The notes: generated from the sequence alone by a model not told the origin. A DNA stretch of 64,000 bases from Pseudomonas putida S13.1.2 (GCF_000498395.2 NZ_CP010979.1:1116001-1180000); one strand, 5' to 3'; positions 27,267 to 36,503 are shown, counted from the first letter of the stretch. Numbers and translations: made by a program.

Positions 27267-28817
27267 ATGCATCAACTGCCTCCCGATGAAATGATCAGGC
27301 TTGCACTACAGAAGTCACAGGCCCGTTTACACAAGCAGCATCAGTTGGTGGTGGAGTATGGCGTGTCGTCGCTCAGGTCGACGAACCTCGATACTTTGCT
27401 CACGCAGGCTTGTAGCGTGGTGGCCAACGGCATGAACACGCGTTTTGCCAAGGTGTTGATGCCCTTGCCGGGGAGCGATGATTTTTTGCTGACCCACGGC
27501 GTCGGTTGGGATCCCTCGGATATCGGCCACGCCAAGGTCGGTGGGGATGTGGCCAGTCCGGCGGGTTATGCCATTTCCACCTACCGGCCGGTGCTTTCCA
27601 ACCATCTGGGCCAGGAGCAACGCTTCCGCACGCCGGACCTGTTGAAGAAATACGGTATCGAACGCGCCATCAACGTGCCTATCCGGGGTGCGCTCAGGCC
27701 CTTTGGTGTGCTGGAGGCGGATAGCACCGACGGTGACGACTTCATCGAAAGCGACCTGGTCTTCCTTGAGGGTATCTCCAACGTCATCTCCATGGCCGTG
27801 GAGCGCCTGGCAAATGGGGCGGATGACCAGTTACCGGATCGCTATTCCGAGAGCATGCTCAATGCCAGTCCGGACTGCGTAAAGATCCTCACCACCCACG
27901 GCGACATCGAATTCATGAATGAGGCCGGCATGTGCCTCATGCACATCGGCGAGCTGGCAGAGGTGCGCGGCAAACCTTGGGCCCAGCTGTGGCCTGATGA
28001 CTCCAAGGCGGTGGTGCGTGATGCCATGGCGCGTTCCGTGGCCGGCGAGTCGGCAAGGTTTGAGGCCTATTGCCCTACGGCCACCGATGAGCCGAGATGG
28101 TGGGACGTCACCATCGCCCCCATTCTGACTACCGAGGGCAAGTTGGACAGACTCATCGCGGTGTCGCGGGATATTACCGAGCGGCACCAGCATGAGGCTC
28201 AGTTGCTGTCGCTGATTGCCGTGCAGAACACCAAGCTGAGCGACAGCGATCTCTACCTCGAAGAGATTCACCATCGGGTGAAGAACAGCCTGCACCTGGT
28301 GAACACCCTGCTGCAGCTTCAAGCCAACCTGTCGGCGGATGAGGCGGTCAAGATCCAGCTGCAGACGGCAGCCAGCCGTGTGCTGACGATAGCCAGTGTG
28401 CATGAACGCCTCTATCAGACCGCAGAAACCCAGGGCGTCCTGGCATCAGAGTATCTTGGCGCCTTGTTGAGTGACCTGGGGTCGGCGCTGGCTGAACGAA
28501 AGATCGTTCTGGACGCCGATGCTTTCATTCTCCCTCCACAGCGGATGGCACCGTTGGGCCTGGTCATTTCCGAGCTGATCACCAATGCCCTCAAGTACGG
28601 CAAGGGCACCATTGGCGTGAGCGTCCAGGATGCAGGCGACCATGCTGTCATTACGGTAAGGGACGAGGGGGAGGGCTTTCCTGAGTCTTATCCCGAACCA
28701 AGCGGCACAGGCCTGGGCATGCGGCTGGTGAAAAGCTATTCAGGGTATGGAGCCAATGCAATCACGCTGGACCGGCTCGCCCGGAACAGTACGATTTGTG
28801 TGAAGTTCAAGCTGTAG
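27267..28817 (+). CDS. GAF-PAS sensor histidine kinase, HisKA_2 type
   Basis: This 516-residue cytoplasmic kinase has a GAF domain (about 15-175), a PAS domain (about 185-310), a HisKA_2 dimerisation domain with phosphoacceptor His in EIHHRVKNSLHLVN (about residue 333) and an HATPase_c domain (N box ELITNALKYG, G box GTGLGMRLV). There are no membrane segments, so the signal is intracellular or light/redox related. It pairs with the divergent single-domain response regulator. Its 3' end overlaps the tetR 3' end by 11 bp. Confidence 0.92.
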   Translation: MHQLPPDEMIRLALQKSQARLHKQHQLVVEYGVSSLRSTNLDTLLTQACSVVANGMNTRFAKVLMPLPGSDDFLLTHGVGWDPSDIGHAKVGGDVASPAGYAISTYRPVLSNHLGQEQRFRTPDLLKKYGIERAINVPIRGALRPFGVLEADSTDGDDFIESDLVFLEGISNVISMAVERLANGADDQLPDRYSESMLNASPDCVKILTTHGDIEFMNEAGMCLMHIGELAEVRGKPWAQLWPDDSKAVVRDAMARSVAGESARFEAYCPTATDEPRWWDVTIAPILTTEGKLDRLIAVSRDITERHQHEAQLLSLIAVQNTKLSDSDLYLEEIHHRVKNSLHLVNTLLQLQANLSADEAVKIQLQTAASRVLTIASVHERLYQTAETQGVLASEYLGALLSDLGSALAERKIVLDADAFILPPQRMAPLGLVISELITNALKYGKGTIGVSVQDAGDHAVITVRDEGEGFPESYPEPSGTGLGMRLVKSYSGYGANAITLDRLARNSTICVKFKL

Positions 28818-29358
28818 GGGTAGGCCGCTTCCCCAGAATGCGGTCTCGACAGACGCTGAGCACTTCATCGGCCAGTGGCGAATCGTCCGGGCAAGCACGC
28901 GATAAAACCAAGGCACCAAGGATATGGGCGAAGGTATTGATAATATCCTCACGGCTTTTTGCTGGCTGTATCAAGGCCTCCAGCAAGTCCTCGATTCCGG
29001 CCGCATAAGCGGTTTTGATGTCATCAGACTGGCGTGCGGCATCTCCACCAAGGGCCGCTAGCGTGCAACCCGTACCCTTCTCGTCCCGGTGTTTTCGTGA
29101 GAGGTAGTAGCTCACGAATTCAGTCAGTTCGAGGCCCTGCAGCTGATCGATCGTCTTGGCAATGCCACACGCTGCCGACTCCTCTATCAGATCCGCCTTG
29201 GATTTGAAGTGCTTGTAGAAGCCTCCATGGGTAAAGCCGGCAGCTGCCATGAGATCGGCAACACCCACGCCATCGTAACCGCGCTCACGAAAAAGCGTAG
29301 AGGACGTCTCTACGATACGGGCCCGGTTCGCCTGGGCCTGGGCCTTTGTGACCTTCAT
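28807..29358 (-). CDS. TetR-family transcriptional regulator
   Basis: This 183-residue repressor has a TetR HTH (about 10-57; GVADLMAAAGFTHGGFYKHF) and a C-terminal domain of the YcdC/AcrR type with one Cys (GTGCTLAALG). It is divergent from the alpha/beta hydrolase gene and probably represses it and the following reductase gene. Its 3' end overlaps the histidine kinase gene tail to tail by 11 bp. Confidence 0.9.
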   Translation of the reverse strand: MKVTKAQAQANRARIVETSSTLFRERGYDGVGVADLMAAAGFTHGGFYKHFKSKADLIEESAACGIAKTIDQLQGLELTEFVSYYLSRKHRDEKGTGCTLAALGGDAARQSDDIKTAYAAGIEDLLEALIQPAKSREDIINTFAHILGALVLSRACPDDSPLADEVLSVCRDRILGKRPTPTA

Positions 29359-29401
29359 GTCTCCGCGCTCTCTGCTATCAAGCCAAGCAATAGCTTACAT
29401 T

Positions 29402-29452
29402 GATTACGTTCATCATCAAAGTCGTTGACCAAATGGATTACGATCATCATCA
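29402..29452. promoter_or_regulatory. Direct repeats, candidate TetR operator
   Basis: GATTACGTTCATCATCA (29402-29418) and GATTACGATCATCATCA (29436-29452) differ at one base and start 34 bp apart, between the divergent tetR and hydrolase genes. The first copy is also flanked as TTGAT-N10-ATCAA. Confidence 0.5.
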
Positions 29453-29487
29453 TTAAGCCAGGTCTTCCACCGAGAGAGCAAAACGTC

Positions 29488-30327
29488 ATGAGCTATACCC
29501 ATCTCACCGTTCCGTCCCGCACAGTAGAAGTAGGCGGCGACACCTTCACTTACCGCCGTTGGGGTAATGCTGTTGGTGTGCCTCTGGTCTTCATCGCCCA
29601 TTTCCGTGGCGGTCTCGATCACTGGGACCCGATAATCACCGATGGTCTGGCTGCGGGTCGTGAAGTGATCCTGCTGAACGGCAGGGGGGTGGCTTCGTCG
29701 TCGGGTACTCCGGCCACGACCATTGAGCAAATGGCGGATGACATCGCAGCAGCCATCAGTGCTCTGGGGCTGACCCAGGTCGACCTGCTTGGCTTCTCCA
29801 TCGGTGGTCTGCAGGTTCAGGAAGTGGCGCTGCGTCACCCTGGGTTGGTGCGCAAGCTTCTGCTGATAGGCACCGGTCTGCGCGGTGGTGATCCAAGCAT
29901 GGCGGAGGGTGTGAGAGAAGCCGCGTCAAACCCTGTGCCCACCATCGAAGACTTCCTGTTCCTCTTCTTCGGTCGCTCGGATGCTGCCAGACGCGCGGGC
30001 CTGGCGTTCTGGGAGCGACGCAATCAGCGTGCCGATCAGGACGCGCCAAGTTCCGTTGAGGTTGCCATGGCTCAGGGGGCTGCTTTTGCGGCCTATGTCC
30101 AGTCGGCACAGGGTGAGAACCGCTTCTCCTACCTCAACGCACTCAAGCAACCCACCTTGGTGGTCAATGGCGTCGATGACGTCATGATCCCTTCGATCAA
30201 TTCGTGGAGCCTGGTGCAGAGCATTCCAAATGCCCAGCTGCTGATCTACCCCGACTCCGGTCACGCCGCTCACTTCCAGTTCCCTGAGCGCTTCCTGAAA
30301 CACGCCCTTCAATTCCTGGAAGAGTAA
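29488..30327 (+). CDS. Alpha/beta hydrolase
   Basis: This 279-residue hydrolase has the nucleophile elbow GFSIGG (Ser in LLGFSIGGLQ), an acid-region Asp in VNGVDD and the catalytic His in DSGHAAHF. The oxyanion-side HFRGGLDHWD is also seen. I chose the ATG at 29488 with GAGAGA upstream; the frame is open 21 codons further into the operator repeats. It is the first of two genes divergent from tetR, followed by an NADPH reductase. Its substrate is unknown; esters, lactones or peroxy acids are all possible. Confidence 0.88.
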   Translation: MSYTHLTVPSRTVEVGGDTFTYRRWGNAVGVPLVFIAHFRGGLDHWDPIITDGLAAGREVILLNGRGVASSSGTPATTIEQMADDIAAAISALGLTQVDLLGFSIGGLQVQEVALRHPGLVRKLLLIGTGLRGGDPSMAEGVREAASNPVPTIEDFLFLFFGRSDAARRAGLAFWERRNQRADQDAPSSVEVAMAQGAAFAAYVQSAQGENRFSYLNALKQPTLVVNGVDDVMIPSINSWSLVQSIPNAQLLIYPDSGHAAHFQFPERFLKHALQFLEE

Positions 30328-30437
30328 GGCCAGGCCGGCCTGTGCTGTTGCACACGAGGGGCAACGTGAACGGGTAAGGCCATCATTGCCTGGAGTCGGA
30401 TAAATAAGGCACGTCTACAGTGTGGAATCTTTAAGGT

Positions 30438-31439
30438 ATGAAAGCGTTTCTGATTGACCGCTACGGCAAAGAGGTCGAGGGTGACATCACTGAAGTGCCA
30501 CAGCCCAAGGTGGGCGATTTCGATGTGCTGGTTGAGACGCACGCTGCAAGCGTGAATGTCCTTGATATCAAAATCAGGAAAGGCGAGTTCAAGTTGATTC
30601 TGCCTTTCCGGATGCCGCTGATCCTGGGTAACGATATTGCTGGTACGGTGAAGCGGGTGGGTGGGAAAGTCAGTCGGTTCCGGGTTGGGGACGAGGTCTA
30701 CGCACGTGTAGATCAGGCGCGCATGGGCGGTTTCGCGGAGTTCGTGGCTGTCAACGAAGCGGCAGTCGCCCTCAAGCCTGCCAACCTGAATATGCAGGAC
30801 GCGGCGTCGCTGCCATTGGTGGCCCTGACGGCCTGGCAGGCTTTAGTGAAAGTCGCCAAGGTTCATCCGGGCCAGAAGGTACTGATCCATGCGGGTTCCG
30901 GTGGCGTCGGTAGCATCGCCATTCAGGTTGCGAAGCATCTGGGAGCATTCGTCGCGACAACCACGAGTACCGTCAACGTGCCGTGGGTCAAGGCGCTGGG
31001 TGCGGACGTGGTGATCGATTACAAGACGCAGCCGTTCGAATCGCAACTGAGTGATTACGATGTGGTGCTCAGTGGCCTGGGGGCGGACGTTCTCGATAAA
31101 TCGCTCAAGGTACTGAAGCCGGGTGGTCATTTGATTTCCATCTCAGGCCCACCCACCCCTGAGTTCGCAGAGCAGCTTCGTCTTTCCTGGCTGTTCCAGC
31201 AGATCGTTCGTTTGATCAGCCGGGGGATCCGGAAAAAGTCGGAGCAGAAGGGGGTCAGTTACAGGTTTCTGTTCATGAGGGAGAGTGGTGCGCAACTTGC
31301 TGAGCTGGCCAAGCTGGTTGAAGCCGGGGTCATCAAGCCTGTAGTGGATCGTACCTTCCCGTTGAACGCGACACGCGATGCCTTGGCTTACGTCGCGCAA
31401 GGCAGAGCGAAAGGTAAGGTCGTAGTGACGGTGAAGTGA
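30438..31439 (+). CDS. NADP-dependent quinone oxidoreductase-like MDR protein
   Basis: This 333-residue medium-chain reductase has an N-terminal GroES-like domain and a Rossmann domain with HAGSGGVGSIAIQVAKHLGA (about residues 151-170). The zinc-binding Cys residues of alcohol dehydrogenases are absent, placing it with zeta-crystallin/quinone reductases. It is 110 bp after the hydrolase gene on the same strand, so it probably belongs to the TetR-controlled unit. A role against reactive aldehydes or quinones is an inference. Confidence 0.88.
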   Translation: MKAFLIDRYGKEVEGDITEVPQPKVGDFDVLVETHAASVNVLDIKIRKGEFKLILPFRMPLILGNDIAGTVKRVGGKVSRFRVGDEVYARVDQARMGGFAEFVAVNEAAVALKPANLNMQDAASLPLVALTAWQALVKVAKVHPGQKVLIHAGSGGVGSIAIQVAKHLGAFVATTTSTVNVPWVKALGADVVIDYKTQPFESQLSDYDVVLSGLGADVLDKSLKVLKPGGHLISISGPPTPEFAEQLRLSWLFQQIVRLISRGIRKKSEQKGVSYRFLFMRESGAQLAELAKLVEAGVIKPVVDRTFPLNATRDALAYVAQGRAKGKVVVTVK

Positions 31440-31448
31440 CCACCTGAG

Positions 31449-31478
31449 CACAAAGGGGAGCGAAAGCTTCCCTTTGTG
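31449..31478. terminator. Strong hairpin between convergent genes
   Basis: CACAAAGGGGAGC (31449-31461) and GCTTCCCTTTGTG (31466-31478) pair with one mismatch around a GAAA tetraloop. It lies between the convergent MDR and monooxygenase genes and probably ends both transcripts, although no long T-run follows. Confidence 0.55.
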
Positions 31479-31498
31479 TGGGGCGGTTCAGCCCTGAG

Positions 31499-32875
31499 TC
31501 ACTGCTGCCGGAAACACGCTCCATAAGCAGATGATGGCAGGCGGCTCGAGCGGTCATCTCTGAGGCGAGACCGGAAGGTGCCGCTTTGCGCTTGCGTGCG
31601 ATAAAGCCCGCGTTTTTGGAGTTCAGGCACAATCAGCTCGACGAAGTCCTCCAAAGTGCCAGGACTGGTGAGCGGGTTCAGCATGTAACCACTGGTTCCC
31701 GAAATGCGGGCGTGCTCCTCGATACGGTCGGCGACTTGCTCAGGCGTTCCTACCAGAATCAAATCCGTACCGCGTGTGACGTTGGCAAAACGCTTTCTGA
31801 CGTCACCTGCCGTCAACGGCTTGCCGCTGCCGTCTGGTCGCATCATGTAGGAGGTCAAACCTTCGGTATGGGTCGAGAGCGCATCGCCGTCCGCGTAGCG
31901 GCTAAGGTCGATGCCTGTATCGCCGGCATAGCTGACCAATTGTGCTTCCAGGTGATAGTTGCTCTGAAGCGCGTCATACTTTCTCTGGGCCTCAATCTCG
32001 GTTTTCGCCGTGACGATCCGCAACACCGTAAGCGATTTCACGTCATCCCGATCACGTCCACGAGCCTGTGCCATCGTCCAGATTTCTTCCAGACCCTGGC
32101 GGATTTCATGTGGGTTGGATTTGGCGATGAAAATCAGCTCTGCATGTTTGGCTGCGAACTCGCGGCCCCGGCCTGACCAACCGGCCTGGATAAGCAGCGG
32201 GGTTCGTTGCGGGGAAGGCGCTGTCAGGTGAGGGCCTGCCACGCGGTAGCGCTCCCCGCAATGATTGATCGGTCTCACTCGCTCGCCACGGGCGTAGTGC
32301 TGACCCGCCTTGTCCTGCACCACTGCGTCGTCTGCCCAACTGCCCTCCCAGAGCTTGTAGGCCACGTCCATGAACTCTTCGGCGCGTTCGTAGCGGTCGG
32401 CATGCTTGACCATCTCTTCCAGGCCGAAGTTGCGAGCAGCACTGGAAAGGTAGGACGTGACGATGTTCCAGGCGATCCGGCCATTGGTCATGTGGTCGAG
32501 CGTGCTGAAGCGCCGGGCATGCGTGAAGGGATGCTCGTAGGTCGTGGTAACGGTAGCGCCGAATGCCAGGTTCCTGGTGATCGCAGCTAGCCCCGGAATG
32601 ATCATCAATGGGTCGTTCGCAGGCGCTTCTACCGCCCACTTCACTGCTGCTTCAGCGCTCCCGCCGAAGACGTCGTAGAAGCCCAGGACATCTGCGAAGA
32701 AGAGCATGTCGAGGTTAGCCTGGTCGGCGATACGGGCTTGGTTCGACCAGAAATCAAACGTGTTGGCGGCCAGGCGCTCATCCGCTGGATGAGTCCATAG
32801 GCTGGGTGCGCCACCGCAGCCAACGCTCGCTTGTTCGTATAGCGCAAACAACAGGGGTTTGGGGTCGGACATCAT
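31499..32875 (-). CDS. NtaA/SnaA/DszA-type FMN-dependent monooxygenase
   Basis: This 458-residue class C flavin monooxygenase (luciferase-like fold) needs FMNH2 from a separate reductase. The sequence FWSNQARIADQANLDMLFFAD and the loop TTYEHPFTHARRFSTLDHMTNGRIAWN (described by position, about residues 110-136) are typical of NtaA/DmoA/DszA enzymes that oxidise chelators, dimethyl sulfide or thiophenes. The start is at 32875 (or the adjacent ATG at 32872, better spaced from AGGA). It has an unusual basic, Ser/Arg-rich tail of about 28 residues. It follows an ABC importer operon and no flavin reductase is adjacent. Confidence 0.87.
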   Translation of the reverse strand: MMSDPKPLLFALYEQASVGCGGAPSLWTHPADERLAANTFDFWSNQARIADQANLDMLFFADVLGFYDVFGGSAEAAVKWAVEAPANDPLMIIPGLAAITRNLAFGATVTTTYEHPFTHARRFSTLDHMTNGRIAWNIVTSYLSSAARNFGLEEMVKHADRYERAEEFMDVAYKLWEGSWADDAVVQDKAGQHYARGERVRPINHCGERYRVAGPHLTAPSPQRTPLLIQAGWSGRGREFAAKHAELIFIAKSNPHEIRQGLEEIWTMAQARGRDRDDVKSLTVLRIVTAKTEIEAQRKYDALQSNYHLEAQLVSYAGDTGIDLSRYADGDALSTHTEGLTSYMMRPDGSGKPLTAGDVRKRFANVTRGTDLILVGTPEQVADRIEEHARISGTSGYMLNPLTSPGTLEDFVELIVPELQKRGLYRTQAQSGTFRSRLRDDRSSRLPSSAYGACFRQQ

Positions 32876-32907
32876 TTTTCCTGTCTTCATTGATATCAGC
32901 TGGCAGC

Positions 32908-33753
32908 TCACCGCTGATGCTGGAACCCTTTGCCGAAGTGGCGTTCAAGACGGTGCTGAATGAGCTCCAGCCCAATGGACAGCAGCCAGTAGATGAGCGC
33001 GGCAGTGGCGAGCATTTCGATATAACGGTATGAGGAGCGTCCGTAGGACTGCGCCAGGAACATCACTTCCCACACCCCCATTACAGAAATGAGCGACGAG
33101 TCCTTCAGCATCGAGATGAACTGGCTGGTGGTCGGGGGGATAATCGTCCTCATCGCCTGCGGAAGCACAACATGCAGGAACGCCGACGTCGGCCTCAAGC
33201 CAAGCGCAGCAGCCGCTTCTCGCTGCCCGGGTGGGACAGCCATGATGCCGGCACGAAAAATTTCGCTGAGGTAGGCGCCGTAGTTGAGCGACAGTGCGAT
33301 GATCCCTGCGCTAATCGCTCCCGGCACCACACCCAGTTGCGGTAAGCCCAGGTAAATGAGCAGGATCTGGATCAGCAGCGGCGTACCGCGAAAAAACGAT
33401 GCATAGAAGCTCGCCACGCCGAACGCCACAGCACTGCGGGATAACCGCGCCAGCGCCGTAACAAAGCCCAGCAGCAACGAAAACCCTATCGAGCAAATGC
33501 AGAGAAACAGCGTCAGTGCTGCACCCTGAAGGAAGCCGTTGGGTCCCAACCGCAGGCCTACAAGGTTGGGCCATTTATCCAGGATGATCGAGAACTTCAG
33601 GTCAAAGCTCAGGAAGAAGAAGACGCAAAGGCCAAGCAACGCCCCCCAGGTCAGATACAGGCGGGTCTTGAACCCAAAGGTCCGACCCAGCAGGCTCGAT
33701 TTCACCTTGGGTGCGAGAACGGACTTTGCGGGATGTGGGTTAAGGACTGTCAT
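32908..33753 (-). CDS. Amino-acid-type ABC transporter permease
   Basis: This 281-residue inner-membrane permease of the HisM/GlnP family has about five transmembrane segments and the EAA motif REAAAALGLRPTSAFLHVVLP, which contacts the ATPase. A hydrophilic N-terminus of about 30 residues precedes the first segment. Its start overlaps the binding-protein stop by 4 bp (33750-33753), so the two are coupled. No ATPase gene is adjacent, so an ATPase must be borrowed from elsewhere. Sulfur amino acids or related organosulfur compounds are a plausible substrate given the monooxygenase. Confidence 0.9.
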   Translation of the reverse strand: MTVLNPHPAKSVLAPKVKSSLLGRTFGFKTRLYLTWGALLGLCVFFFLSFDLKFSIILDKWPNLVGLRLGPNGFLQGAALTLFLCICSIGFSLLLGFVTALARLSRSAVAFGVASFYASFFRGTPLLIQILLIYLGLPQLGVVPGAISAGIIALSLNYGAYLSEIFRAGIMAVPPGQREAAAALGLRPTSAFLHVVLPQAMRTIIPPTTSQFISMLKDSSLISVMGVWEVMFLAQSYGRSSYRYIEMLATAALIYWLLSIGLELIQHRLERHFGKGFQHQR

Positions 33754-34571
33754 TTACTGATATCGGCGCCGATCCACTTCTGGGAAATCTTGGCCAGTGT
33801 TCCATCGGCCTTGAGTGCTGTGATGACCTCCGTGACCTTTTCATTCCACTGCGGATCGCCTTTCTCAATAGCGATTACGTTGGGTTCGGCGTACAAAGTC
33901 TCGCCTGTGATTTTGAAGCGGGGATCCTGGGCAATACGCTCCTTGGCAGTGATCAGATTGGTGACCATTGCGTCCAGGCGCACGCCGGCACCCAGTGCCA
34001 GATCCTGGAAGGCGACAGTTTCGTTGTCATAGGGCGCAGCCTGGGCATTATCAAACGGGTAGATGAGAGGTTTGTCTTCTGCCCCTTCGATGGTGAGATC
34101 CTTGTTCAGGTAAGCCTCATAGGTCGAGGCGCTGATGACGCCAACTTTCTTGCCCGACAGATCTTTTCCCGAGGTGATGGTGGTGTCCTTGGCGTTGACC
34201 ACGATTACCGCTGGCGACTGGTAATACTCGACCGGGAAATCGAACACCTCAGCACGCGCCTTGCTCGGTGTCATTGAGCAGACACAGATATCGTAACGGC
34301 CCCCCCAGCGGCCTGCGGCGATCACATCCCAAGAGGGCGTTTCGAGCTTGAGCTTCACCCCAAGACGCTCGGCTACGGCCTTGGCGACATCCACGTCAAA
34401 GCCATCCAGCTGGTTTTGCTCATTCAAGAACGAGAATGGCGGGTAGTTCTCCATCAGCACCCCGGTAAGCTCACCCTTGCCCTGGACACGATCAAGCGTT
34501 GAGCCCGCAAGGGCCGTTGAGCAAGCCGCCAGTAAGGCAATGCCCAAAGGTAAAAGTGGGAAGGCTTTCAA
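33750..34571 (-). CDS. Amino-acid-type ABC transporter substrate-binding protein
   Basis: This 273-residue periplasmic solute-binding protein (PBPb/SBP_bac_3) has an N-terminal signal peptide of about 22 residues. The sequence LLAACSTALA offers both a lipobox-like LAAC at Cys17 and a signal peptidase I site after ALA, so lipoprotein or soluble export cannot be decided. The mature domain has ENYPPFSFLNE, GFDVDVAKAVAERLG and GRYDICVCSMT typical of the family. It is first in an operon with the permease and FMN monooxygenase, led by an AT-rich promoter region (34572-34660). Confidence 0.9.
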   Translation of the reverse strand: MKAFPLLPLGIALLAACSTALAGSTLDRVQGKGELTGVLMENYPPFSFLNEQNQLDGFDVDVAKAVAERLGVKLKLETPSWDVIAAGRWGGRYDICVCSMTPSKARAEVFDFPVEYYQSPAVIVVNAKDTTITSGKDLSGKKVGVISASTYEAYLNKDLTIEGAEDKPLIYPFDNAQAAPYDNETVAFQDLALGAGVRLDAMVTNLITAKERIAQDPRFKITGETLYAEPNVIAIEKGDPQWNEKVTEVITALKADGTLAKISQKWIGADISK

Positions 34572-34684
34572 CGGCTGCTACTCCATAGGAATTGATTTTT
34601 AATATTAAAACGCAATATAAAATCAGTTGATACAAACATTATGGAATATGCTTGGTTCCGGGCGCTATATCTACCGTGCTTTGA

Positions 34685-35614
34685 TCAATGCGCGCAGCGG
34701 CTGGGATCGCCTTGCTCGGCCGGTGCCTTGCGCGCCGCAGCCAGCAGGGTAGCCAGCACGATGAGCGCAGCACCAGCGGCCATGCGCAGGCTCGGCTGAT
34801 CACCAAACAGCCACCACGCGCCGATGATCGCGTACACCGGCTCCAGCGCGATGATCATGCCGGCCGTGCGCGCTTCCAGCCCTTCCAGGCTTTTGACGAA
34901 AAGAAATTGCGCAAGCCCGGTGCAGAACACGCCCAGCAGCGCCAGGTTGACCCAGTCACTGCCCGCCAGGCTGGTGCTGCCCAGGTGGGCGAAGGCAAAC
35001 GGCGCCACCAGCGCGGCCACCACCACGTTCTGCCAGAAGGCCACCTGCATGGCGTTCATGCTTGATGCATTGCGGCGATTGGCCACGGTCAGCAGGGCGA
35101 ATGCCAGGCCCGAGCCCAAGCCCCAGAGCAGGCCGATGGTGCCGTTGTCCAGCAGGTCGAAAGTCGGCACCACCAACACCAGGCCGGCGGTAACCATCAG
35201 CAGAAGCAAACCTTGCACGGCCCCGATGCGCTGACCAAACACACCGCGCTCGATCATGGCAATGAACGCCGGGAAGCTGGCGAAGCCCAGGGTGGCGACC
35301 GCCACGCCGCCGACTTTGACGGCAATGAAGAAGGTCACCCAGTGGGCTGCCAGCAGGGCGCCGGTCAGGCCCAGCACCGGCAGGTTGCGCAGCGTAAGCG
35401 CATCGAGCAGGCGGGTGCCCTTGAGGCCGGCGACAAAGCCCAGGGCAATGAAGGCAAAGGTGGCGCGGCCGAAGGTGATGATGCTGGCATCGGCGCTGAT
35501 CAAGTGACCAAGGATGCCGGTCAGGCCGAACAGTACAGCGGCGATATGGGCAACGCACAGGGCATTACGGTGGCCGGTGGCAGCACCGGCTACGGGGATT
35601 GAAGTCGCGATCAT
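34685..35614 (-). CDS. EamA/DMT-family transporter (intact copy)
   Basis: This 309-residue inner-membrane protein has ten hydrophobic segments and two EamA repeats. The start at 35614 (MIATSIPVAG) gives the normal length; the open frame reaches 35782 but the extra 56 residues are Cys/Arg-rich and not membrane-like. It is the intact relative of the remnant at 26397-26553. The substrate is unknown. Confidence 0.88.
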   Translation of the reverse strand: MIATSIPVAGAATGHRNALCVAHIAAVLFGLTGILGHLISADASIITFGRATFAFIALGFVAGLKGTRLLDALTLRNLPVLGLTGALLAAHWVTFFIAVKVGGVAVATLGFASFPAFIAMIERGVFGQRIGAVQGLLLLMVTAGLVLVVPTFDLLDNGTIGLLWGLGSGLAFALLTVANRRNASSMNAMQVAFWQNVVVAALVAPFAFAHLGSTSLAGSDWVNLALLGVFCTGLAQFLFVKSLEGLEARTAGMIIALEPVYAIIGAWWLFGDQPSLRMAAGAALIVLATLLAAARKAPAEQGDPSRCAH

Positions 35615-35909
35615 GGCAGTCAAGTCTTCACACTGTGGCGCGCGCAAACACTCCCGGCTGGCGCTGCGCAGGTCTGTGATACTGGGAGTTTTATCGTTAT
35701 GAGCCCGGACGAATTGCCCGGTGCAAAAAGGCGCCACAGCGTTGGAATTGTGAAGCGAGGCTGTTTTACTCGCGGCTACCACGTCGGCCAGCCCACGGCG
35801 CGGGGCTGGTCGATGTGTGTATTATTTTTGTATACAGGGTTTTGCAGCCGATTGCGGGCGACGTGTGCTTGTCTGATCGCGACATCGGCTGTTGCCTTGC
35901 AGCGCCGCG
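35615..35909. other. Intergenic, no gene supported
   Basis: This 295-bp gap separates the upstream sides of the EamA gene and the 3' end of the XRE gene. An AT-rich stretch (TGTATTATTTTTGTATACAG, 35818-35837) holds a GTATAC core that could be an operator or promoter. A 77-codon open frame at 35699 lacks coding character. Confidence 0.5.
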
Positions 35910-36503
35910 TCACTCCTCGCCGTAGTTCATGATCGACAGCAGCCGTATGGGCACTTGCACCAGCTGCTCCGGGCCGTGCGGGGTTTCGCCGTCGAAGGTC
36001 AGGCTGTCGCCGGCGTGCATGTGGTAGAGCTGGTTGCCATGGCGGTACACCAGCTCGCCCTCCAGCAAATGGAGGAACTCGGTACCGGGGTGGGCGAAGG
36101 TCGGGAACTCTTCGCTGGCGTCGTCCATGCTCACCATATAGGCCTCGAAGTTTTTCTTCGGCCCCCTGGCGTGATTGAGCAAGTGGTAGGTGTGGCCCTT
36201 CTCGGTGCCGCGGCGTACCACTTCCAGCCCTTCACCGGCCTTCACCAGCAGGGCATTGCCGTCGGGCTGGTCGTATTGGCTGAACAGCTTGGCCATCGGC
36301 ATGCCCAGTACGTCGCACAGGCGGCTGAGGGTGTCGAGGCTGGTGGACACCTGGGCGTTCTCGATCTTGCTTAGCATGCCCTGGCTGATGCCGGCGATGC
36401 GTGCGACATCGGCGAGCTTGAGGGACTGGGCCTGGCGCTGGCGCTTGATCTGCAGGCCCAGGTATTGCTCCAGGCGAAGGCGCGGTTGGGTTTCGGTCGA
36501 CAT
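35910..36503 (-). CDS. XRE-family regulator with C-terminal cupin domain
   Basis: This 197-residue regulator has an HTH_3 domain at about 14-70 (KLADVARIAGISQGMLSKIENAQ...) and a cupin_2 sensor domain at about 115-190 (HPGTEFLHLLEGELVYRHGNQL, GDSLTFDGETPHGPEQL). The architecture is that of PuuR and many amine-catabolism regulators. It is divergent from glnT with 346 bp between them, so it probably regulates glnT-glxBCD-amtB and itself. A palindrome sits just upstream of its start. Confidence 0.92.
   Translation of the reverse strand: MSTETQPRLRLEQYLGLQIKRQRQAQSLKLADVARIAGISQGMLSKIENAQVSTSLDTLSRLCDVLGMPMAKLFSQYDQPDGNALLVKAGEGLEVVRRGTEKGHTYHLLNHARGPKKNFEAYMVSMDDASEEFPTFAHPGTEFLHLLEGELVYRHGNQLYHMHAGDSLTFDGETPHGPEQLVQVPIRLLSIMNYGEE

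Noticed and set aside
35699..35932. A 77-codon frame upstream of the EamA gene
   Set aside because: Its composition is irregular, it overlaps the 3' end of the XRE gene and has no recognisable features.
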